DNA of 64,000 nt from Candidatus Nitrosopumilus sp. (GTDB lineage: Archaea > Thermoproteota > Nitrososphaeria > Nitrososphaerales > Nitrosopumilaceae). The stretch lies in assembly GCA_029263475.1 (NCBI GenBank), contig JAJCXK010000087.1, positions 1-64,000 of the forward strand, in the 5' to 3' direction. A model generated the notes under the pieces. It saw only the letters and a program-made list of their open reading frames with translations. It did no database searches and was not told the DNA's origin. Positions 9,441-18,154 of the stretch are shown here, one piece after another (position 1 is the first letter of the stretch; each line of letters opens with the position of its first letter). Made by a program: the position numbers and the translations under genes.

Positions 9441-10698
9441 GGTTGAAAAGTCAAGAATTTCTGGACAGATAGTTTGTCCACCAAATAAGAGCTACACACA
9501 CAGAGCAATCTTTCTCGCATCACTTGTAGGAAAGAATAGTATGGTTGAAAATGTGTTGTTTTCAGCAGATACCAATGCTACAATAGAGACTTGTAAAAAA
9601 TTTGGTGCAGAAATTGAAATCAGAGATTCCAGCATCATTGTCAAGAATCCGATCAAGATAGGCACAAAAATATCGAAAATTGATACAGGGAATTCGGGGA
9701 CAACAATCAGGATAGCTTCAGGGATTGCCAGTTTATTTTCAGAAGAAATAACTTTGACAGGCGATTCAAGTCTGCAAAAAAGACCAATGCAACCACTGCT
9801 AAATGCGTTATCAAGCATAGGCGCACAATGTAATTCAACAGATGGAAAACCGCCAATCAAAATAAGAGGAAAGATCCTAGGAGGAAAAGTAAAAATTCCA
9901 GGAAATTTTTCCAGTCAGTTTATTTCCTCATTACTAATTAGCGGTCCATTAACTGAAAAAGGAATTAATCTCACCATAGAAGGAAATCTAGTATCAAAAC
10001 CATATCTGGATGCAACCGTTGCCACAATGAGAAAATTTGGAGTATCGGTCCAAACATTAATTCCTTACAAAAGATACAACATACCACCACAAATCTATAA
10101 AAAATCTGCATTTACAGTACCAATTGATTTTTCAAGTCTTGCACTTCTCCTGTCATCTGCAGTTCTTAATGGTGAAAACGTCACCATAGAAGGAAGTTTG
10201 GGAGACTTGCCACAGGGAGATGAAATTTTTATCGATATTTTGGAACAAATGGGAGTTGACATAACAATAGTCGATGATAGAATCAAAGTTAGATCACCTG
10301 AAAAGCTAAAGGGAGGGAAATTTGATTTGAGCAACTCCCCAGATCTTCTCCCACCACTCTCAATTTTGGCATTGAATTCATCAAAACCAATTGAAATTTT
10401 TAACGTAAAACATGCAAGATTGAAAGAGACAGATAGAATTGCAATCATTGCAAGAGAGATTGCAAAAATAGGAATCAAAGTTTTAGAAAAAGAAGACGGG
10501 ATGATTTTGGAATTTAATGAAAAAACAAGCGGTGCAGAATTAAATTCCGAAGAAGATCACAGGTTATTCATGGCATTTTGCATTGCAGGAATGTATGTTG
10601 GTAACTGTACGGTCACAGATCCAGAATCAGTCAGAGTATCATATCCAAATTTTATTGAGGAAATGAAACATCTAGGAGCAAAAATTCAACTTCTGTAA
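9430..10698 (+). CDS. aroA: 3-phosphoshikimate 1-carboxyvinyltransferase (EPSP synthase)
   Basis: EPSP synthase transfers the enolpyruvyl group of PEP to shikimate 3-phosphate. The 422-residue protein shows NKSYTHRA near residue 19 (Lys, Ser and Arg substrate ligands), GNSGTTIR near 88, and QKRPMQPL near 116. The C-terminal domain has LPQGDE and the RLKETDRI segment near residue 328, plus DHRLFMAF near 376. It is the last gene of the first aro unit. The ATG at 9430 lies inside the end of the kinase gene. Chorismate synthase follows only after a 299-nt gap. Confidence 0.95.
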   Translation: MKCKVEKSRISGQIVCPPNKSYTHRAIFLASLVGKNSMVENVLFSADTNATIETCKKFGAEIEIRDSSIIVKNPIKIGTKISKIDTGNSGTTIRIASGIASLFSEEITLTGDSSLQKRPMQPLLNALSSIGAQCNSTDGKPPIKIRGKILGGKVKIPGNFSSQFISSLLISGPLTEKGINLTIEGNLVSKPYLDATVATMRKFGVSVQTLIPYKRYNIPPQIYKKSAFTVPIDFSSLALLLSSAVLNGENVTIEGSLGDLPQGDEIFIDILEQMGVDITIVDDRIKVRSPEKLKGGKFDLSNSPDLLPPLSILALNSSKPIEIFNVKHARLKETDRIAIIAREIAKIGIKVLEKEDGMILEFNEKTSGAELNSEEDHRLFMAFCIAGMYVGNCTVTDPESVRVSYPNFIEEMKHLGAKIQLL

Positions 10699-10997
10699 AA
10701 TATTTTTAGGATTAATCAAAATTGTAAAACCCATACATAATAATAAAAAAAATACGATCTATATTTTTTATATAAGCAACATTGTAATCGAATAAGTTTT
10801 ATCATACATAATTTTTAATCGTTATTTTACAGTTTATTATAATAATTAGAAAATACATACGATTATTTTACATAATGCTTTGTAAACATGTAATTTTTCC
10901 TTTAACATGACAAATTATCATATTATGTTCAGGGATTCATCGAAATTGTAAAAAACTTCAGAATGAGGAATTATAAGCATCATTTAACTTTGATAGT
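10699..10997. other. AT-rich gap between aroA and aroC
   Basis: No gene is seen here. The segment is strongly AT-rich and contains repeated short words, for example CATACATAAT-like and ATTTTACA-like elements. Two imperfect 20-mers, near 10711-10730 (ATTAATCAAAATTGTAAAAC) and 10933-10952 (ATTCATCGAAATTGTAAAAA), flank most of it in direct orientation. AATTATAAGC near 10969-10978 is a likely TATA box for aroC, about 25 nt before its ATG. Confidence 0.6.
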
Positions 10998-12095
10998 ATG
11001 TTGCCGGGAAGTTCTATTGGTCAGCATCTTGTTTTAACAAGTTTTGGTGAAAGTCACGGTAAAGCAATTGGTGCTATAGTTGATGGTTGTCCAGCAGGAT
11101 TGGAGTTAGATGAAAGAGATATTCAAAAAATGTTAGATTTGCGACGACCGGGTCAAAATTTAATCTCCACTCAAAGAAAAGAAAAAGACATAGTAGAAAT
11201 TATTTCAGGAGTCTTCAAAAAATACACAACAGGTGCACCAATCACCATGATTATTCGAAACGCTGATCAAAAGTCTAAAGATTATGAAAATTTAAAGACA
11301 AAATTACGACCAGGTCATTCAGACTATCCTGCCATGATGAAATACAATCATCTAAACGATCATAGGGGAGGCGGAAGATTTTCAGGAAGACTTACGGCAA
11401 CTCACGTGATGGGAGGAGCCATTGCAAGAAAATTACTCGAGGTTACACTAGGTATTAAGACAAACTCATTCACAACACAAATTGGGAAAATAAAGATGAA
11501 TGAGGAATTTGATGAAAAAATGATCGAATCTATTTACAAAAATGAAGTGAGATGCCCACATAACGAAACCGCAAAAACAATGAGGGCGAATATATTGGAT
11601 GCAAGGAAAAAAGGAGATTCATTGGGCGGTATAATCGAATCAGTTACTACCAACGTCCCAGTAGGACTAGGAGAACCGATCTTTAATTCATTAGAATCAG
11701 ATTTGAGTAAGGCAATTTTTTCAATTCCATCAGTGAAAGGAATTGAATTCGGTTCAGGATTCCAAGGATCAGAATTATACGGTTCTGAAAACAATGACTT
11801 GTACAGAATCAAAAAAGGAAAAATAATTACAGAAACTAACAGATCAGGAGGTATTCTAGGAGGCATTTCCAATGGAATGCCAATAACCATCAGAATTGCA
11901 TTCAAACCGGCATCATCAATTGCTCAAAAACAAAAAACCGTAGATATCAAAACAAAAAAGGAGACAATTTTACAAGTCAAAGGAAGACACGACCCGTGCG
12001 TAGTACCAAGGGCACCTCCAGTAGTAGATTCACTTGTAGCATTTACCATAGCAGATCATGCACTCTTAACAGGAATGATAAAGCCGGTATTGTAA
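10998..12095 (+). CDS. aroC: Chorismate synthase
   Basis: Chorismate synthase uses reduced FMN to eliminate phosphate from EPSP, giving chorismate. The 365-residue chain has all main signatures: GESHGKAIG near residue 17, RRPGQN and RKEKD around 50-65, HSDYPAMMKYN and DHRGGGRFSGR around 105-130, and RHDPCVVPRAPPV near 334. The start is ATG 10998, about 25 nt after a TATA-like AATTATAAGC, so transcription is probably leaderless and separate from the upstream aro unit. The next gene starts 4 nt after the stop. Confidence 0.96.
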   Translation: MLPGSSIGQHLVLTSFGESHGKAIGAIVDGCPAGLELDERDIQKMLDLRRPGQNLISTQRKEKDIVEIISGVFKKYTTGAPITMIIRNADQKSKDYENLKTKLRPGHSDYPAMMKYNHLNDHRGGGRFSGRLTATHVMGGAIARKLLEVTLGIKTNSFTTQIGKIKMNEEFDEKMIESIYKNEVRCPHNETAKTMRANILDARKKGDSLGGIIESVTTNVPVGLGEPIFNSLESDLSKAIFSIPSVKGIEFGSGFQGSELYGSENNDLYRIKKGKIITETNRSGGILGGISNGMPITIRIAFKPASSIAQKQKTVDIKTKKETILQVKGRHDPCVVPRAPPVVDSLVAFTIADHALLTGMIKPVL

Positions 12096-12099
12096 GAAA

Positions 12100-13470
12100 A
12101 TGTCAGGAATAAATGAACTTCGAAATAAAATGGACGAAATTACCTTAGAGATGATAGAGTTATTAAAAAAAAGAACAGACATTGCAAAAGAAATAGGCGA
12201 GATTAAAAAGAACACAGGCAAAGGAATCACAGACGAATTACGAGAAGATAATTTGCGTGGAAAAGTAATTTCATTATGCAACGAAATAGGACTCAACGAA
12301 TCCATAGGTACAAGATTTCTAAATTTTCTTTTGAACGAATCAATCAAAGTTCAATCAACTAACAAACAAACACACCTCTCAATATTCCTAAAAGCCAAAT
12401 CACTTGAACTACAAGGTAAAAAAATCATTCACATGGAAGTTGGCGAACCAGACTTTTTACCGCCAAATATTGTAAAGAGATCCCTAGAGGAAGTGTTTGA
12501 TAAAGGATTTTTAAAATATGGTCAAGCAAAAGGCATGCCAATATTTAGAGATGCATTAGCAAAATATGCATCTAAAAAATTCAACGTAAAAATTACACAA
12601 GATAACATCATAGTGAGTCCAGGTGCGAGATTTTCAATTTTTACCACAATCTCAACACTCCTTAATCCAGGAGACGAGATGATAGTCATCGAACCTGCAT
12701 GGCCAGCATACAAAGACTGCGCATTAAATTCGGGGATCAAAGTCAGGACAATTAATACTACTTTTGAAAGAAAGTGGGAACCGTCAATAGAGCAGATCAA
12801 AAATACAATTAATTCAAATACAAAAATGATCGTACTAAATTATCCAAACAATCCTACAGGGAAGATCTTGGATGAGAAATCACAAGATAACATAATGGCA
12901 CTGGCCAAACAAAATGATCTCTATGTGTTAAGTGATGAAATTTATTCAGAGTATGCAAAAAAGAAATGGAAAAGCATTCTAAGTTACAACTATAAGAAGA
13001 GCATTGTCACACAATCATTCTCAAAATCTCACGCCATGACAGGTTTCAGAGTGGGTTATGGCATCGCAGATAAAGAAATCATTGAAAAAATGGCAAGATT
13101 AGAGGCATTATGTCTTACAAACGTCTCAGAACCAATCCAATACGTGGCCATGAAAGCATTAGAAGCAGATACATCCGATAACTCTAATACAGTACAAAAC
13201 AGACTAGACATATTGGCGCAAAAAGCTACTGAGATGGGGTTAGATTTTGTCATACCAGATGGAGCGATGTATATTTTTGCCAGAATTAACAAAGAAGGTT
13301 TTAACGGGGTTCAATTTGCCAACAGCGCACTTGAAGAAGGTTTGGCAGTAGCACCAGGTGAAGGATTTGGAGATTACAAGAATTTCATCAGGATTTCTGC
13401 GTGTCAAAACGAAAAAATACTGGTAGAGGGAATGAATATACTGAGTAAGATTATGAGTGAAGAACAATGA
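12100..13470 (+). CDS. Fused chorismate mutase (AroQ type) - class I aminotransferase
   Basis: Residues 1-85 form an AroQ-type helical chorismate mutase with Arg8, Arg25, Lys36 and Arg48 at the expected ligand spacing. Residues 90-456 are a fold-type I aminotransferase with NYPNNPTGK (248-256), SDEIYSEY (278-285) and the PLP lysine in SFSKSHAM (Lys309). The fusion would convert chorismate to prephenate and then transaminate prephenate, a phenylpyruvate-type product or another amino acid substrate. No dehydratase gene is nearby, so the preferred acceptor is unclear. The gene lies 4 nt after aroC and overlaps tyrA by ATGA, so it is co-transcribed with them. Confidence 0.9.
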   Translation: MSGINELRNKMDEITLEMIELLKKRTDIAKEIGEIKKNTGKGITDELREDNLRGKVISLCNEIGLNESIGTRFLNFLLNESIKVQSTNKQTHLSIFLKAKSLELQGKKIIHMEVGEPDFLPPNIVKRSLEEVFDKGFLKYGQAKGMPIFRDALAKYASKKFNVKITQDNIIVSPGARFSIFTTISTLLNPGDEMIVIEPAWPAYKDCALNSGIKVRTINTTFERKWEPSIEQIKNTINSNTKMIVLNYPNNPTGKILDEKSQDNIMALAKQNDLYVLSDEIYSEYAKKKWKSILSYNYKKSIVTQSFSKSHAMTGFRVGYGIADKEIIEKMARLEALCLTNVSEPIQYVAMKALEADTSDNSNTVQNRLDILAQKATEMGLDFVIPDGAMYIFARINKEGFNGVQFANSALEEGLAVAPGEGFGDYKNFIRISACQNEKILVEGMNILSKIMSEEQ

Positions 13471-14318
13471 AGCAGGCTACAGTAATTGGTGCTGGCGGTC
13501 AAATGGGTCAGTGGTTTGTAAAGTATTTTTCAGCCCAGGGATTTCAAGTAACGGGTTATGACTCTGAAAACAAAATTTCCGGCAAAGACGTCATAATATC
13601 AGAGTCGCTAGTAGGAGGTATTTTGAAAGCAGATTATGTTGTTTTGTGTACACCTACCAGAAGAACTCCAGAAATAATCAGATTGATTGCAAAAGAAATG
13701 AAGAGAGGGACATACTTGATAGAAATTTCATCTGAAAAATTTAAAGTTGTCTCATCACTATCAAAAATGCCAACAAAAATCAATCCGATATGCATTCATC
13801 CGATGTTTGGTCCAGGAACTAAAACAATTAAAGGTCAAAACATAATTTCAATCCCAATCAAAGATGCTAAAAAAGAATTAACAGTCACAAAGGAACTGTT
13901 TGCAGGTGCAAACTTTGTTACAATTGACGCCATTGAACATGACAAAAAGATTGCGGTGATTTTGGGATTAACTCATTTGATGAATGTTGTTTTTGCAAAC
14001 ATCATCTCAAAAGATGAAAAAATGAACCTTACTGATAAAATGTCCGGAACAACTTTCAGAATACAAAAAACATTATCTGAAAGCATAATGACAGAATCCC
14101 CGGAGCTAATTGAAACAATAATCACAAACCCTGAAATTCGCAGAGTGGCAGAAGAACTTTGGAAAGACATAGGAAAACTACTCACAGCAGTTCAGGAATC
14201 AAAGTCTGAAGACATATTGGAATACATTACTGAATGTCAAGACAGACTGGCCAAACATACCGACACCAATGAATCATACAAAAGACTAACAAAAATGGCT
14301 AAAGCAATTGAAAAATAG
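13467..14318 (+). CDS. tyrA: Prephenate (or arogenate) dehydrogenase, TyrA family
   Basis: TyrA oxidatively decarboxylates prephenate or arogenate on the way to tyrosine. The N-terminal Rossmann motif GAGGQMGQ spans residues 8-15. IHPMFGPGTK near 111-120 contains the conserved His and substrate loop, and the all-helical C-terminal dimerisation region follows. At 283 residues it has normal length without a fused mutase, which is instead on the upstream aminotransferase. The ATG overlaps the previous stop (ATGA). Whether prephenate or arogenate is preferred cannot be read from the sequence. Confidence 0.92.
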   Translation: MKQATVIGAGGQMGQWFVKYFSAQGFQVTGYDSENKISGKDVIISESLVGGILKADYVVLCTPTRRTPEIIRLIAKEMKRGTYLIEISSEKFKVVSSLSKMPTKINPICIHPMFGPGTKTIKGQNIISIPIKDAKKELTVTKELFAGANFVTIDAIEHDKKIAVILGLTHLMNVVFANIISKDEKMNLTDKMSGTTFRIQKTLSESIMTESPELIETIITNPEIRRVAEELWKDIGKLLTAVQESKSEDILEYITECQDRLAKHTDTNESYKRLTKMAKAIEK

Positions 14319-14323
14319 CAATC

Positions 14324-14728
14324 ATGCGCTCAACAAAAATTGTCACATCCTTTATCAAAGATAATAACAAATTATTGATTCTAAAAAGAAGCAACAAAGT
14401 CAAAACCATGAAAGAACTATGGTCAGGAATTAGCGGAATCATAGAAAATGATGAGTTACCACTAAAAAGAGCAAAAATTGAAATCTTAGAGGAAGCAGGA
14501 ATAAAAGAAACTGAAATCAGGCTGATCAAAGCTGCCGAAGAGATGCGAATTAACTCACCTCAATACAAAAATCACGAGTGGGAGATATTTCCATTTTTGT
14601 TTGAAGCTAAAAATCCAACAATCAATCTCAACTGGGAAAATTCAGATTTCAAATGGATACGTGCAGAAGAATTAGAAAGTTATAAGACAGTGCCAAGCCT
14701 TCAAAAGGTACTATTCAACTTGTTGTAA
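14324..14728 (+). CDS. Nudix hydrolase with a variant Nudix box
   Basis: The protein is a 134-residue single-domain Nudix fold, a family that hydrolyses nucleoside diphosphates linked to other moieties. The box spans residues 38-60: Gly38, Glu44, and EILEEAGI at 53-60 are present, but the usual Arg before the first Glu of REUXEE is Ile52. The metal-binding glutamates are kept, so activity is possible. It starts 5 nt after tyrA and is probably in the same transcript. Its 3' end overlaps the convergent thiC gene by 18 nt. The substrate is unknown. Confidence 0.85.
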   Translation: MRSTKIVTSFIKDNNKLLILKRSNKVKTMKELWSGISGIIENDELPLKRAKIEILEEAGIKETEIRLIKAAEEMRINSPQYKNHEWEIFPFLFEAKNPTINLNWENSDFKWIRAEELESYKTVPSLQKVLFNLL

Positions 14729-16039
14729 ATTTTTATTTTCTTTATCGTATTTTTTTTGCTGTGGCAGCATCATATACACACAAGCACCGCCACACATGGT
14801 ACACGGTACATTGTTACCAGGATGTTGTCCAGTCCTACTGTGAATGTTTGCTGCCTCTTCAGGATCAATTGACAGTGCAAGCTGTTTTTCCCAATCCAAA
14901 GTACGTCTTGCTTCAGTCATTTCCACATCCCACTTTATCACCTTGTCACGAATTTTAACAAGATCACCGGCATGCGCAGCTATTCTGTATGCAATCAATC
15001 CAGCCTTTACATCTTCAACGTTTGGCAATGCCAAATGTTCAGAAGGAGTGAGATAGCACAAAAGATCCACACCTTCGCTTGCAGAAACTGCAGCTCCTAT
15101 TGCACTGGCAATATGATCATGTCCAGATGCAATATCAGTTACCAACGGACCAAGGACATAATATGGAACATCACCAATCAGTGATTTAGCCAACCTTACA
15201 TTTGCAGCTACTTCATTTAACGGAACATGTCCCGGTCCTTCAACCATAACTTGAATGTCATTTTCATGTGCACGTTTTGTGAGTCTAGATATGTTGATCA
15301 TTTCCTGAACTTGTAACTCGTCATGAGAGTCTAAAATTGAGCCCGGTCTGAGTGCATCTCCCAGGCTAAACGTCACATCATATTTTTTGGCGATTTCCAT
15401 CATATAATCATAATGAGTCAGATATGGATTTTCTTTATCGTGTTTTAACATCCATGCAGCGGTAATAGTGCCACCCTTACTTACAACACCTCCATATCTT
15501 TGAACTTTAAGAATTCTTTTTGCAATGTCTTTGGTAATTCCACAATGAATTGTGGTATAATCAACGCCATCTTTTGCATTGTTCTCAAATGCATTTAGAT
15601 AGTCATCTTCAGTTAAGTTCAGAGGGTTTTTGTGGATTTCCACCCCATAGTTATACGCCTCATAAATTGGAACAGTGCCAAAAGTTATTGGCGCATGATC
15701 CATTAGGGTCTGTCTTATTTTCTTTACATCCCCACCGTCACTAAGATCCATAATCGTATCTGCATGATATTTAATTGCAATCTTAGCTTTTTCAATTTCT
15801 TCTTCAAGGTTTACATTAAGAGTGGAAGTCCCGATATTGACATTGACTTTGGTCTTCAGACCTTTGCCAATTCCAACATTGTGAATTTTTTGGGGCCTAA
15901 CATTGTTATTTGGAATTATAATTGAACCGCGTGCAATTTTTGGAATTAGCCATTCAAGTGAAACATCTTCATCTCTGGCAACTTGTTTCATTTCATCAGT
16001 TGCAACACCACGTCGTGCAGAAGTCATTTGAGTTGCCAT
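14711..16039 (-). CDS. thiC: Phosphomethylpyrimidine synthase ThiC
   Basis: ThiC is a radical SAM enzyme that rearranges 5-aminoimidazole ribotide to the HMP-phosphate part of thiamine. The 442-residue protein is of the short archaeal/clostridial kind. It has TTIHCGIT near residue 158, SLGDALRPG near 221, MVEGPGHVPLNE near 265 and DALRPGSI-type barrel motifs. The C-terminal cluster motif is CTMCGGAC (Cys413, 416, 420), giving a CX2CX3C spacing. The start is ATG complementary to 16037-16039. I saw no TPP riboswitch-like element in the short leader. The partner kinase/synthase thiDN lies nearby on the other strand. Confidence 0.94.
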   Translation of the reverse strand: MATQMTSARRGVATDEMKQVARDEDVSLEWLIPKIARGSIIIPNNNVRPQKIHNVGIGKGLKTKVNVNIGTSTLNVNLEEEIEKAKIAIKYHADTIMDLSDGGDVKKIRQTLMDHAPITFGTVPIYEAYNYGVEIHKNPLNLTEDDYLNAFENNAKDGVDYTTIHCGITKDIAKRILKVQRYGGVVSKGGTITAAWMLKHDKENPYLTHYDYMMEIAKKYDVTFSLGDALRPGSILDSHDELQVQEMINISRLTKRAHENDIQVMVEGPGHVPLNEVAANVRLAKSLIGDVPYYVLGPLVTDIASGHDHIASAIGAAVSASEGVDLLCYLTPSEHLALPNVEDVKAGLIAYRIAAHAGDLVKIRDKVIKWDVEMTEARRTLDWEKQLALSIDPEEAANIHSRTGQHPGNNVPCTMCGGACVYMMLPQQKKYDKENKNLQQVE

Positions 16040-16158
16040 GACATTTTCTAACTTTTGCCTGATTTAAACAATAGTGAAAAATGAAAAATCATCAAAATTT
16101 TTGGCACTATATTAAGAAATATCATCCATCTTTTATGTTAAAAACTCGTATAGACTAC

Positions 16159-16257
16159 ATGAGATCAAGTAGAGAATGCAGACATTGTGGCAGGGAATTT
16201 TATAGTATGAAGGATGAATTTTGCTCTTTTGATTGTGTTATTCAAACATCAACGTAA
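16159..16257 (+). CDS. Zinc-finger micro-protein (32 aa)
   Basis: ATG 16159 opens 32 codons ending in TAA. The product has CRHC near residue 7 and CSFDC near residue 22, a CX2C...CX3C pattern that could hold one zinc ion. The small size and spacing recall treble-clef or YHS/MYM-type zinc knuckles. A TATA-like TTTTATGTT lies 25-30 nt upstream, which supports a leaderless gene in the thiC-thiDN interval. No function can be assigned; a DNA/RNA or protein-binding role is a guess. Confidence 0.5.
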   Translation: MRSSRECRHCGREFYSMKDEFCSFDCVIQTST

Positions 16258-16262
16258 GACTT

Positions 16263-16476
16263 TCACCGAGTCAGATTTAGTTCACGTTCCAAAACTTGTT
16301 TTTCTGACTTTATTTTAGAAAGTCTATTTGAAATAGGTACAGTTATTCGTCCAGATTCTTCAGAATTTTTAAAATTTTGTTTGATTTCAAAAATTCTTTG
16401 TGTCAGTTGGATTTCAGCTAGAATAAGCGAAATGTAGTTGCGGAGCTTCAGATTTTAGAAAGTCTATTTCAGACAT
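16263..16476 (-). pseudogene. Small charged ORF broken by a single-base frameshift
   Basis: Reading the minus strand from ATG at 16476, the frame starts MSEIDFL and soon ends. Removing one A from the AAAA run just after that point joins it to an open frame that reads on to a TGA at 16263-16265, giving a 70-residue charged helical protein that ends VLERELNLTR. The second frame has no ATG of its own. Either the gene is frameshifted, the assembly has an indel, or the joining is chance. A direct repeat ATTTTAGAAAGTCTATTT lies at both ends (near 16311-16328 and 16452-16469). Confidence 0.4.
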
Positions 16477-16485
16477 AGGTGCAAA

Positions 16486-16677
16486 TTATCTCGGAGGGCT
16501 CCAGGTCTCCTCCATTGAATCATCAATATTTTTAGAAATCAAATATTGCTTTCCACACTTAAAACATTGCCACAAAAATTTATCATTCTTGACAGTCTGA
16601 TATTGCATTGGTAACAAGCAATTGGTGCAATGTAAAAGTTCAGGAACTATGTCATTTATGATTGGAATTTTAGCCAC
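16486..16677 (-). CDS. Zinc-ribbon mini-protein (63 aa)
   Basis: This 63-residue protein has a four-cysteine zinc ribbon: CTNC near residue 17 and CFKC near residue 38, with aromatic residues just before the second pair (LWQCFKCG). The tail is acidic and ends WSPPR. Single zinc ribbons of this size are common in archaea and often join transcription or RNA complexes, but no partner is suggested here. It starts at an ATG complementary to 16675-16677 and is divergent from thiDN, about 100 nt away. Confidence 0.7.
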   Translation of the reverse strand: MAKIPIINDIVPELLHCTNCLLPMQYQTVKNDKFLWQCFKCGKQYLISKNIDDSMEETWSPPR

Positions 16678-16783
16678 CGAAGTGAATCAAGTTAGTGAAG
16701 TATAAAATAGATATCACACAAGCGGTATGTGTAAAAACAATTTTAAAAGAAAAATAGATTAGTGTTGAAAATCACAACAGATT

Positions 16784-18082
16784 ATGAATTTACTTTCAAT
16801 TGGCGGCTCTGATCCATCATCAGGTGCAGGGATTCAAAGTGACGTTAAAACTTTTGCAGGATTTAACGTGTACGGTTTAACTGCAATCACTGCAATTACA
16901 AGTCAAAATACATCAAGATTTGGAATGGTTGAACCAGCATCACAAAAAATTTTAAAAAGCCAACTAGAATCAGTGATATCGGATTTTAAAATTGACGGAA
17001 TCAAGATTGGAATGGTTTTCAATTCACAAGTAATCAAAATAATACACACCAAATTAAAAAAATTAAAAATACCGATAGTTGTTGATCCTGTAATCAAGTC
17101 AACAACAGGAGGCATGTTAATAGAGAAATCAGCAATGGTCGATTTTCAAAAATACATAATTCCTCTTGCCACAGTTATTACTCCAAATAAATATGAAGCA
17201 GAAGTATTAGCAAAGACCAAAATTAATTCAAAAAACACATTAGAAAAAGTTGCAATGATCATCCAAGAGATGGGGGCAAAAAACGTGGTAATAACAGGCA
17301 TTGAAGAAGAAAACAAGAAAATATCAGATTTTGTATTAGAGAAAAATACAAAATACACGATTTCAGGAAATCAAATTACAAGTATTAATCACGGTAGCGG
17401 GTGCAACTATTCTGCCGCACTAATATTTGCAATTGCAGAAAATAAAACAATACAAGAATCAGTCAAGTTTGCAAAAAAATTCACATACAATTCAATAAAA
17501 AATGCAGAAAAAATAGGAGACGGAATTACAATAACCAACATTACAAAGCATGACAACATCCATGTAGAACTCTCAGATGCAATTGACAAATTTGTAAAGT
17601 TTAAAGAAATATACAAGAACATTCCAGAATGCCAAACTAATTTTGTATATTCCAAACAAAAACCAAAATCGACAAAAGATATTTTAGGCATATCCGGAAG
17701 AGTAGTCAAAGCTGGAAAAAAAGTGATTGTTGCAGGAAATCTAGCGTATGGAGGTTCAAAACATATTGCAACTGCGTTATTAACAATCAATAAAAAATTC
17801 CCAGAGATTAATTCTGCAGTTAATATAAAATATCAAAAGAAAACAATTTCAAAAATTGAAAAATCCAGAATGCTAGTTTGCAGTTATGATAGAACAAATG
17901 AACCCAAAAATGTGAAAATTGGCAGTTCAACCATAGAATGGGGGATCAAAAAAGCCATAAAAGATCTGAAAGTACCACCAGATGTGATTTTTCATGAAGG
18001 AGACTTTGGAAAAGAACCAATGATCATTGTTTTTGGCAACACACCCAAAGTTATTTTAAAAAAATTATCAAAAATTGTATAA
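16784..18082 (+). CDS. thiDN: Bifunctional HMP/HMP-P kinase - ThiN thiamine phosphate synthase
   Basis: Residues 1-245 are a ThiD kinase of the ribokinase fold, with GGSDPSSGAGIQSD at 7-20 and the anion-hole region NHGSGCNYSAA near 205, which phosphorylates HMP and then HMP-phosphate. Residues 255-432 match ThiN, the archaeal replacement for ThiE that condenses HMP-PP with the thiazole phosphate. Its features include GISGRVVKAGKK near 303 and FHEGDFGKEP near 405. The fusion places two consecutive thiamine steps in one chain. With thiC across the short interval, this locus covers most of the pyrimidine branch. Confidence 0.93.
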   Translation: MNLLSIGGSDPSSGAGIQSDVKTFAGFNVYGLTAITAITSQNTSRFGMVEPASQKILKSQLESVISDFKIDGIKIGMVFNSQVIKIIHTKLKKLKIPIVVDPVIKSTTGGMLIEKSAMVDFQKYIIPLATVITPNKYEAEVLAKTKINSKNTLEKVAMIIQEMGAKNVVITGIEEENKKISDFVLEKNTKYTISGNQITSINHGSGCNYSAALIFAIAENKTIQESVKFAKKFTYNSIKNAEKIGDGITITNITKHDNIHVELSDAIDKFVKFKEIYKNIPECQTNFVYSKQKPKSTKDILGISGRVVKAGKKVIVAGNLAYGGSKHIATALLTINKKFPEINSAVNIKYQKKTISKIEKSRMLVCSYDRTNEPKNVKIGSSTIEWGIKKAIKDLKVPPDVIFHEGDFGKEPMIIVFGNTPKVILKKLSKIV

Positions 18083-18154
18083 AATACTTGAAGTAAAGTA
18101 TAAAAAAATATATCAACAACATGCCAGAGTACTCATTGTGAGCTGGAGATAAAA

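Noticed and set aside
16040..16158. Possible TPP riboswitch before thiC
   Set aside because: The short leader lacks the conserved CTGAGA and ACCTGA elements of the thi box.
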